A stretch of 7,360 bases of DNA, from NCBI GenBank assembly GCA_002413385.1, contig DHWW01000143.1, positions 19,900 to 27,259 of the forward strand. The letters run 5' to 3'. Of this stretch, positions 1-6,253 are shown piece by piece. Position 1 is the stretch's first letter. The number at the start of each line of letters is the position of its first letter. The DNA is from Granulicella sp. UBA5172 (GTDB lineage Bacteria; Acidobacteriota; Terriglobia; Terriglobales; Acidobacteriaceae). The notes beneath the pieces are model-generated. The model saw only the letters and a program-made list of their open reading frames with translations. It did no database searches and had not been told where the DNA came from. The translations under genes were made by a program, and so were the position numbers.

Positions 1-2283
1 AATATCTACAATCCGGCCAGCTCCCAAACGGTCAATGGCCATGTGGTGCGCGACCAATTTCCGGATAACAAGATTCCTGCTGGCATGTTGAGTTCCGTGG
101 CTGTCCAGTTCATGACACAGTATCTGCCCCGGCCCAACATGACGAGCATGGGCGTGGACTCGAACAATTATATGGATGTGCGGAACGAGCAGCAGAATTT
201 TGTCCAGGGGACCTTTCGGGTTGACCACGACTTTGCGAATGGCGATGTGATCTTCGTGCGCTATTCGGGGTCGAGCGAGACTGGATTTACGCCGGATAAT
301 CTCCCCGGATTTGGCTCTTATAACGACAACCTTGCGCAGCAGGCGACCGGCTCCTGGAACCATATTTTTTCGCCCAATCTTGTGAATACGGCCATCATTG
401 CCGCGTCGCGTTTGTCCATGTTCCGCTATTCGCAGAACAACGGCGTCAACGACATTGTGGACCAGCTTGGCATTCAGGGCGTTGGATTTGGCGGCCAGGG
501 CGCGTGGGGCGCACCGTGGTTTGCCGTGCAGGGATATTCCGGCTTTGGCGACTCCTTTGCCGCAACGCCAGTGCATGACTGGGACACGACATACGAAGGG
601 CGAGACACGCTTTTCTGGCAGCATGGACGCCACAGTCTGAAATTTGGCGCCAGCTATCGCCGGTACCTGTGGCCGATGTGGGGCTTCTTCCAGAACCGCG
701 GCTATTACCAGTTCACTAACGGATTTACCACGCAGACCGCATCGAACGATGGGACCGGCTCTGCGCTGGCGAGCTTTCTATTGGGGTTGCCCGCAGTGCG
801 GCAACGCCAGGTGGGAGTGCCAGCGATGGACCTGCGTATGTGGTCCGCCGATGCCTATGCGCAAGATGAGTGGCGCATTAACGCCAATACCACGCTCAAC
901 TACGGCCTGCGCTATGAGTATGCAAGTCCGTTGTGGGACGCGCATTACACGAACAGCAATCTTGACCTCTCCTCCGGTATGCCGGTCGCGTTTATCGGCG
1001 GCCAGCAGGGATATCCCGATAGCTTGATGTTTGCCAATGATTTCGACTTCGCGCCGCGTGTCGGCATTGCGCACAACATGCCTGGCCTGGGATTGATCGT
1101 CCGAGGCGCATACGGCATCTTCTACGCGCCGGTCGATCTAAATACCTGGTGCAATCAGCGGCATAACGTTCCCTACGTGTTTCCAGAGACCAACCAGAGT
1201 GACAACTTTATTCCATCCATCAACACGTTCAATTTCAATCCTGCTGTTCTGGGAAAAACTGTTGTCAGTTTCGCGTCATTCGATCTCCATTCTCCGCCAC
1301 AGTATGTTCAGCAATGGAATGCGACTGTTGAAAAATCGCTCGGCAGCACAACCACTGTGGAGGTGGGATACCTGGGCTCCCGCGGCTTTCATCTGCAGCG
1401 TGCTCATCTCATCAACAATGCATTGCCTGGTCCTGGCGCCATACAGCCGCGGCGCCCATTCCAGCACGTAAGCTTTGTGAGCGGCACAATATTGCCTGCC
1501 GACACGCAAGCCGTTAGCATGACTTTTCCTGTAAGCGCCATTAACCGCCTGGAAAACACGGCGCAGAGCTGGTATGACGCAGGATATGTCAACTTGCGCC
1601 GACGCTACAGCAACGGTCTGAGCCTGCTGGCCAACTTTACGTATTCCAAAAACTTGAGCAATGCCCCCGATTTCCGTTCGCCAATGTATGAGTCATCTAT
1701 TCCGCAGAACAATAACAATCTGGCGGCAGAGAAAGGACCGGCCTGCGATGTATCGAAGCGCTTTGCTCTCAGCGCCGTCTATGCCGCTCCGGCATTGATG
1801 CACTCCAACTGGACCCGCATCGCCACCGAGAATTGGCTGTTCTCCACGATCTACCAGGCACAGTCGGGATTCCCATTTACAGTCTCGGTATTTGGCGACA
1901 CGGCGAATGCAGGAACTCTTCTTGGGGAAAACCCGATTCGTGCCAATGCGACGGGGCAGACGATCTTTCCCCACGGCACGAAGGATGCCGCTCATTGGAT
2001 GAATTCCGCAGCTTTCGCCGCGCCGCCTGCCTACACGTTTGGAGATGTGGGCCGCAACTCCGTGTATGGCCCGGGAATGCAGACGATGGATCTCTCGGTC
2101 CAGAGAACACTGTCTATTCGCAGAGAAGCGTCCTTTCAGGTGCGGGGCGACTTCTTCAACGCCTTCAACCATACCAACCTCGGATCACCAAACCGCTTCG
2201 TCAACGAACCACAATTCGGATCGATCACCATGCCGATGACGCCCGGTCGCGAAATCCAATTAAGTGCACGATATCAATTCTAA
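1..2283 (+). CDS. TonB-dependent receptor / Oar-like outer-membrane beta-barrel protein, 5'-truncated by the window edge
   Basis: The frame is open from base 1, without an in-window start that looks real, to the TAA at 2281-2283, so this is the C-terminal ~760 residues of a larger protein. The first residues visible (NIYNPAS, then RDQFPDNKIPAG) match the end of the plug region in acidobacterial carboxypeptidase-regulatory-like/TonB-receptor proteins, where a PFPGNxIPxxR-type motif is usual. What follows is a long succession of amphipathic strands rich in aromatic residues, typical of a porin-like barrel (for example the VEVGYLGSRGFHL and DVSKRFALSAVYAAP segments). It ends in the aromatic YQF expected for barrel-assembly (BAM) recognition. 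The signal peptide, N-terminal Ig-like/carboxypeptidase-regulatory domain and most of the plug would lie to the left. Family members sit in the outer membrane and are assumed to import oligosaccharides or chelates, or to act in adhesion; the substrate cannot be read here. No in-frame stop or frameshift is seen. No clear rho-independent terminator follows. Confidence 0.9.
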   Translation, partial: NIYNPASSQTVNGHVVRDQFPDNKIPAGMLSSVAVQFMTQYLPRPNMTSMGVDSNNYMDVRNEQQNFVQGTFRVDHDFANGDVIFVRYSGSSETGFTPDNLPGFGSYNDNLAQQATGSWNHIFSPNLVNTAIIAASRLSMFRYSQNNGVNDIVDQLGIQGVGFGGQGAWGAPWFAVQGYSGFGDSFAATPVHDWDTTYEGRDTLFWQHGRHSLKFGASYRRYLWPMWGFFQNRGYYQFTNGFTTQTASNDGTGSALASFLLGLPAVRQRQVGVPAMDLRMWSADAYAQDEWRINANTTLNYGLRYEYASPLWDAHYTNSNLDLSSGMPVAFIGGQQGYPDSLMFANDFDFAPRVGIAHNMPGLGLIVRGAYGIFYAPVDLNTWCNQRHNVPYVFPETNQSDNFIPSINTFNFNPAVLGKTVVSFASFDLHSPPQYVQQWNATVEKSLGSTTTVEVGYLGSRGFHLQRAHLINNALPGPGAIQPRRPFQHVSFVSGTILPADTQAVSMTFPVSAINRLENTAQSWYDAGYVNLRRRYSNGLSLLANFTYSKNLSNAPDFRSPMYESSIPQNNNNLAAEKGPACDVSKRFALSAVYAAPALMHSNWTRIATENWLFSTIYQAQSGFPFTVSVFGDTANAGTLLGENPIRANATGQTIFPHGTKDAAHWMNSAAFAAPPAYTFGDVGRNSVYGPGMQTMDLSVQRTLSIRREASFQVRGDFFNAFNHTNLGSPNRFVNEPQFGSITMPMTPGREIQLSARYQF

Positions 2284-2370
2284 TTTGTGAGAGTTGGAGT
2301 CAGCAGATCGGTCGTATATCCACAGCTGCCTTTGTTCGGGTGTCATGGCGCGTTCCATTCGGCTCTAGTA

Positions 2371-2382
2371 CTACAGTTGTAG
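2371..2382. repeat. Short inverted repeat at the possible insertion-sequence end
   Basis: The sequence CTACA-GT-TGTAG is a 5-bp inverted repeat with a 2-nt centre. It overlaps the perfect palindrome TAGTACTA at 2366-2373. It coincides with the stop codon of the transposase remnant, a position where the terminal repeat of an IS is often found. It lacks a T-tract and has too small a loop for a terminator. That it is an IS end is inference, because the other end is not in the window for comparison. Confidence 0.3.
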
Positions 2383-2574
2383 ATATGGATCGGGTAGGAG
2401 CCGCCGGAAGCAATCAGGCAGGGGGGATTGGCGTTTTCGGTAGGGGTAGAAGATGGCCAGGAGTTGGTGGGCTCGACGCCAGCTAGACCCGTCGAGGACG
2501 TGTTGCAGGCTGTGTTTATCGTGCCACAGCAGACGCGTGAGCAGATGGCGCACGCCGCCAGGGAGAGTTTTTTG
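2371..2574 (-). pseudogene. C-terminal remnant of an IS701-like transposase
   Basis: On the minus strand, about 68 codons ending at a TAG (2371-2373) read as a transposase tail. The recognisable stretches are VRHLLTRLLW, then SSWRRAHQLLAIFYPYRKRQ. The pattern (R-LL--LL)-(S-WRR-HQ--A---HYRRR) is what I recall from the C-terminus of IS701-like DDE transposases common in Acidobacteriota and Actinobacteria. The catalytic DDE core and the whole N-terminal part are absent: upstream codons in this frame read out-of-frame RHS DNA. The usual His before the terminal basic run appears as Pro (FYPYRKR), consistent with decay. Just after the stop on the minus strand, around 2366-2382, there is a TAGTACTA palindrome overlapping a short inverted repeat. 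This may mark the original element end, but the partner end is gone. Family assignment is from pattern memory and is moderate; that it is a transposase remnant is more likely than the exact family. Confidence 0.55.
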
Positions 2575-3537
2575 CGTTGAACGAACTAAGATCGCCTGCG
2601 CCTGAGACGAGTACGGCACCTTGTTCGACAGCGTTTCTATCCCACACTCCTTGGTATGTATTGCCGTCCTGCGTAACCGTGATTCCATTCTGACCGAGTG
2701 AAGCGCTTCCAGTCTGATCTCCTGTGAGATGAGTTCGCGAGAAATTGCCGTCCGAGTCGGTGGTCCCAACATAATTATCGTGGCAAGTGCTAGAGTTCGA
2801 CCCGCATCCTTGGAGCCAAATATCGAGCCCGGTTGGATCGGTGATCGAGAGCGGATTGTTGCGCACGTAGGCGTACATATTCCACTCCTGCTGATCGAGC
2901 AAACGCATTGGCGTTGCCATCAACGGGTCGGGACTCATGAAACGGCCCATCGTAGACGCGTAGTAGCGTGGGCCGAAGTCGTCTAAGCCGCTCTCTGCGT
3001 CTCTTTCTTTGCCGGTGAAGTGTTGTTCAGCCGCATCGCTTGTCGTTGTAGTCGAAGGCTCGCCGGGTAAAAGGTCATCGCCAAACGGCAGGCTTCCGTA
3101 TGTCTGCAACGATCCGGCGGCGGACAACTGGGCGCGCTTGGAGCCCAGCCAGTCATTGAACTCGAAGTAGGTATTCGAGTCACGGTACGTCGCCAGGAGT
3201 CGTCCATCCGCATAGACGTCGCTGTGGTCCCAAGCCCCGTTTGCGTTCATCTCTGTCAGTAGTTCACCCGTTGCCCCGTAGATGTAACTCTTCGAAAGAG
3301 TAAACGCGTTCGTGGAAAGATTACAACTCAGCCCGTTAATCGAGCTTGGCAACGCGGTTGCCCTCTGCATCGTAGATGTACTGGGTGTATCCCCCCAGCC
3401 CGCTAAAGACCGCGCACACACGTCCTTCAGCGTCGTAGAGATATTGATTCACACCATCGTTCGTCATGTTTCCGGCGTTATCGTACGTAAGTCCGCCAGG
3501 CGCCTGGCTGGATGAAGTCAACCGATTTTCGATCGGG
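2567..3537 (-). pseudogene. RHS-repeat protein C-terminal fragment, truncated at both ends and frameshifted
   Basis: Reading leftwards, homology to RHS/YD-repeat proteins starts abruptly at about 3537 (NRLTSSSQ, then GGLTYDNAGNMTNDG). It runs through two YD repeats (QYLYDAEGR and QYIYDAEGNRVAK) and then hits a TAA at 3336-3338. The family sequence resumes in the +1 frame with NGLSCNLSTNAF and continues through the RHS core. Core hallmarks are FTGKERDAESG..DFGPRYY (about 2960-3019), MGRFMSPDP, and the DPTGLD boundary (2822-2839). After that boundary comes a variable tip of about 85 residues (WLQGCG..., GDQTGSASLGQNGITV, YQGVW). It has no toxin motif I recognise and is cut off near 2567 by transposase DNA, which supplies the stop at 2516-2518. 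Complete RHS proteins are usually well over 1,000 residues, secreted or surface-associated, and carry a toxin or effector at the tip. Here the N-terminal bulk, the secretion signal and the toxin end are missing. No immunity gene is visible. It is a relic. Confidence 0.85.
3361..3446 (-). repeat. Two degenerate YD repeats within the RHS fragment
   Basis: The 23-mers at 3361-3383 and 3424-3446 agree at 17 positions. They encode QYIYDAEG and QYLYDAEG on the minus strand, 21 codons apart. This is the normal period of tyrosine/aspartate-containing RHS repeats, which build the spiral beta-shell around the C-terminal effector. Only these two full units are left next to the core, against the dozens expected in an intact gene. 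Confidence 0.75.
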
Positions 3538-4659
3538 AGAGTTAAGCGTTACGTTCCAACACGGGATTACTTCGAGAGGTAGAATGTATCGCCCGTCGAA
3601 ACGAAGCGGAACCCACACCTGGAAGTCATGACCCTTTGCTCCATCAGGTGTAGATCCCCATCGGTCGCCCATCCACATATAGAAAGTGCCTGAAGTAGTC
3701 GGCAGTTCGGCAATATCCGTCTGTTGCGCATGCACAATAGCGTCGTTTCTTCCGGTTCCGGGAATTGTCCATGATCGTCCCACATCACCCAATCCAGATC
3801 GAATGTTAATATTGCTCTGGAATGTATACGGCCCCATGGGCAGATCGCTTGTGTATACACGAACACCCGAACCATTTGGGCAGAAGGCGCATGTGTTATC
3901 AAATAGTAGATAGTAGATGCCATCCCGGAGGAAGAGTGAAGGCGCTTCAACATTTCCTGCGACAAAGCCACTGTTCTCTTCTGTAGAACTTAGGTAATCG
4001 GGAGCAAGTTTTTCAATGCTAATTTGATGGTGATGTGGATCAGCGACAGCAGTAGACTCGAGGGCACCCGTGACGTTAGCAACATAGGTAATGTATCCAG
4101 TTCCATCAGTATCGACGTAAAACCCAAAGTCACCCACGCCACCGACAGAGTATTTCATTTGGACATTGGGATTTGCTATTCGAAACGGTCCCTCTGGGCG
4201 CGTTGCAACGGCAACACCATATTGATTATCGGCATTGTACCATAGAACGTATTGTTTAGACGTTTTATTGTATTTGACATGCGGGCGATAGTAGGTGCGA
4301 GATGAACGATCCAACAGTAATCGCCCCTCCAACTTCCAATGGACTAAATCTGACGAGCTATAACAGACGTAGAAGTTGGTCTTTGTCAATCCATTAGTTC
4401 TTCCATAATGGGTGCCATACAAATAAAATCTTGCACCAAAATGCTCTAGCGAGCCATCGTGAGCATCAAGAATGTGACCAGCAACGTCTCGTCGAGGTAC
4501 AAGATCGTTTACAGAAACAACTTCATTAGACGCACCGATGCGAGAAAGTTTATTCTGTGCAGCTAACGTTTCGTGACTACTTAATGCCACACATAGCGCA
4601 CACAACCATATCCGCAGATTTGTCCGTCTTTTTACAATAAAGCGCTCAATAGATCGCAT
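3478..4659 (-). CDS. Secreted glycoside hydrolase family 43-like protein
   Basis: I place the start at the ATG at 4657-4659, giving 393 residues. It gives a signal peptide (basic MRSIERFIVKRR, hydrophobic IWLCALCVALSS, likely cleavage after LAA near residue 34) and has an AGGGAG 13 nt upstream. An in-frame ATG at 4752 has no ribosome site and would bury the signal peptide. The mature part reads as a GH43-type five-bladed propeller: DAHDGS then FYLYG (about 65-81) in blade 1, YYRPHVKYN and YVLWY, VGDFGFYVDTDGT (Asp about 177), GNVEAPSLF (candidate acid Glu about 238), FDNTCAFCPNGSG, HAQQT (about 310) and MGDRWGS (about 330). These fit the galactan 1,3-beta-galactosidase-like side of GH43 better than arabinanases. 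Substrate and activity are unproven. The last ~15 codons and the TAA at 3478-3480 lie in RHS-derived DNA, so the native C-terminus was replaced, though the catalytic fold looks complete. The gene is clearly A+T-richer than its neighbours. The 212 nt upstream to the isomerase stop must carry its promoter if it is transcribed separately; I see no convincing -35/-10 pair there. Confidence 0.75.
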   Translation of the reverse strand: MRSIERFIVKRRTNLRIWLCALCVALSSHETLAAQNKLSRIGASNEVVSVNDLVPRRDVAGHILDAHDGSLEHFGARFYLYGTHYGRTNGLTKTNFYVCYSSSDLVHWKLEGRLLLDRSSRTYYRPHVKYNKTSKQYVLWYNADNQYGVAVATRPEGPFRIANPNVQMKYSVGGVGDFGFYVDTDGTGYITYVANVTGALESTAVADPHHHQISIEKLAPDYLSSTEENSGFVAGNVEAPSLFLRDGIYYLLFDNTCAFCPNGSGVRVYTSDLPMGPYTFQSNINIRSGLGDVGRSWTIPGTGRNDAIVHAQQTDIAELPTTSGTFYMWMGDRWGSTPDGAKGHDFQVWVPLRFDGRYILPLEVIPCWNVTLNSPDRKSVDFIQPGAWRTYVR

Positions 4660-4672
4660 TAATCGTGTATTT

Positions 4673-4678
4673 CTCCCT
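4673..4678 (-). promoter_or_regulatory. Ribosome binding site that decides the GH43-like start
   Basis: On the minus strand AGGGAG lies 13 nt before the ATG at 4657-4659, a slightly long spacing. The alternative in-frame ATG at 4752 is preceded by CCGGA directly abutting it, with no usable spacing. Together with the signal peptide that begins at the downstream ATG, this favours the shorter protein. Confidence 0.5.
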
Positions 4679-4871
4679 GTGTTTGGCTTGTTATTGGACC
4701 GGAAACGGCAACGCCATTCAGAGAAATGCTGACGGGTCGCAGTCGATTTCATTCCGGAACAACAACGCGAGTCTTTGCTTGAAGAGAAAGCTTTAGTGTT
4801 TTGGATCTAGAGTTCTCTTACAGAACCTTGCGACAGAGGCTTGGGACCTATCCTGTTCGCACCGGATTATT

Positions 4872-6251
4872 TCAAGAGTGCCATTCGATCGAAAGAAGCC
4901 TTGCTAAGCGCCGAAAGGTTTGCGTATGGGTTCCAAAGTTGAGCAGAACATGGTGGGGCATGCCGGCATGAATCAATTCATCGAAACGCTCCGGGACCGG
5001 TCTTCCTTCGATCTCAACGAGGAGGCTATTGCCAGAAACATGCCGCTTTGGTGGAATCGCCCGGCCTTCAAAAGCTGTCATGTGGTATTGGTTGTCACAT
5101 CGCCAGAGCCGCGAGACGGTAACGGAGTGGCCGGTCTGAAGACTGCCATTGACGACAAATGGCCGTGCTCCATTGAAGTGAGCACCGAGGGTAGGACCGC
5201 ACTCACTTCCAATTGCGTGGCACATATCGAGAGGCGCCATGCCAGGATGCCAGAAGAAAACGGTGGAGTCATCGTGCTCCAACCAATCCGTCAAAAATCC
5301 CGGACCGAATCCAAGAAGGCTGCTGATGAGACTAGAAATCGCCCCATCCACGTCGCCTTCAATCGAAACTACTGTTCCCTCGGCCAATAATCTCGAGACC
5401 GCGAAGTACGGCCATTGGCCAACTTTATTCGGCAGCTCAGGCCAGCACTGAAGGGCCAGAGCACTGAGACCCATCTCTTTCATGAGATCGGTCATCGACA
5501 GATAGAAGCGAGAGTTCAGGGCGAGAAGCTCCTCCGGAGCCTTTTCCTTTGTCCCCTCACTCAGGAGCAGGCCAAGCTTGTTCACCACGGCCAGATCCTG
5601 TTCGATGGCTTGCTCGCCCACTTCTCCGACGCGATCGATGAACTGCGGCAGACTCAAGGAGTGGAGTTGCAGACCAAATGTCTGTGAGATCAGAAATGGA
5701 TCCGCGGCGAGATCGATAAATCCAGGAACATACGTGCCGACAACACCTATCTTCGCCCCTCGCAAACGGGATACCGTGCTAACAAGCGCGACCGCCCGAA
5801 GTAGATCGTGATAGACGCCTTCTCCGGCGCCGTAGACGAACTCGAATGGGAGATGAGCCTGCCGACAGATCGAGGCCCACAGATGCTGCCCGACCAAAGA
5901 ACAGGAACTGACCTTGCCGTCTCCAGGCCTTTCAGGAGTGGCCCACAGGATGAGAGGGCCGGACCATCTCTGGCTGATGGTGAAAGCAAACTGACCATCG
6001 CTGATCGATGGCTGGATCACGATCAGCGCTTCGCAGCCGGCCTTCTGGATTTGCTCCATCGCGACATGAATTGTTGCGTCATCGATCGCCGGCTCGTCTG
6101 CTCCGATGCAGGTGAATCCCAGGGAGTTCAATGTCTCAAGACTGCGTTCACGCGTAATCTTGTTCCAGTCCTGATCGAACCCCGGCCGTTTGCGGCCGAA
6201 GATCAGGACACCGAGGTTTCTTGTCGAACCGTGCTCAAAACTAACGGACAT
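4872..6251 (-). CDS. L-fucose/L-arabinose isomerase-family sugar isomerase (substrate unknown)
   Basis: The ATG at 6249-6251 gives 459 residues, a usual length for the shorter fucose-isomerase-like proteins (E. coli FucI is about 590). The N-terminal half has the alternating beta/alpha pattern of this fold: NLGVLIFGRKRPGFDQDW near residue 12, ALIVIQPSISDGQF near 75, and GPLILWATPERPGDG near 98. The C-terminal half carries the likely metal site: Glu298 in VVSIEGDVDGA, Asp322 in FLTDW, His335 in FFWHPGMAP, and a late His at about 433-434 in GMPHHVLLNFGTH. These are equivalents, by pattern, of the Glu/Asp/His Mn2+ ligands of FucI. The family interconverts aldoses and ketoses in the cytoplasm. 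Members act on fucose, arabinose and, in some lineages, sulfoquinovose, so the name does not fix the sugar. The start lies 2 nt after the upstream kinase stop, implying one transcript and translational coupling. The frame stays open 62 codons further upstream, but that Arg/Ser-rich stretch is the kinase gene read out of frame. Confidence 0.8.
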   Translation of the reverse strand: MSVSFEHGSTRNLGVLIFGRKRPGFDQDWNKITRERSLETLNSLGFTCIGADEPAIDDATIHVAMEQIQKAGCEALIVIQPSISDGQFAFTISQRWSGPLILWATPERPGDGKVSSCSLVGQHLWASICRQAHLPFEFVYGAGEGVYHDLLRAVALVSTVSRLRGAKIGVVGTYVPGFIDLAADPFLISQTFGLQLHSLSLPQFIDRVGEVGEQAIEQDLAVVNKLGLLLSEGTKEKAPEELLALNSRFYLSMTDLMKEMGLSALALQCWPELPNKVGQWPYFAVSRLLAEGTVVSIEGDVDGAISSLISSLLGFGPGFLTDWLEHDDSTVFFWHPGMAPLDMCHAIGSECGPTLGAHFNGARPFVVNGSLQTGHSVTVSRLWRCDNQYHMTAFEGRAIPPKRHVSGNSLLVEIEGRPVPERFDELIHAGMPHHVLLNFGTHTQTFRRLARLLSIEWHS

Positions 6252-6253
6252 AG

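Noticed and set aside
1693..2172. Minus-strand open frame of 159 codons opposite the barrel gene
   Set aside because: Shadow of the receptor gene; composition and motifs resemble no known family.
2284..2370. Searched for a terminator or small gene between the barrel stop and the transposase remnant
   Set aside because: No stem with T-tract and no supported short ORF; I see nothing definable in these 87 bases.
1833..2486. Plus-strand 217-codon open frame running past the end of the barrel gene
   Set aside because: Mostly the barrel gene read out of frame, then intergenic and IS DNA; Arg/Ser/Gly/Trp-rich without a plausible domain.
3336..3352. Programmed frameshifting in the RHS fragment
   Set aside because: No recognisable slippery heptamer or downstream structure, and the gene is already truncated at both ends, so decay is simpler.
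4660..4752. A longer GH43-like protein starting at the ATG at 4752
   Set aside because: No usable ribosome site, and it would place 31 non-homologous residues before a clear signal peptide.
4810..4830. Possible terminator hairpin after the isomerase (GTTCT-GTAAG-AGAAC on the minus strand)
   Set aside because: Only a 5-bp A+T-containing stem with no following T-tract, so not convincing as a rho-independent terminator.
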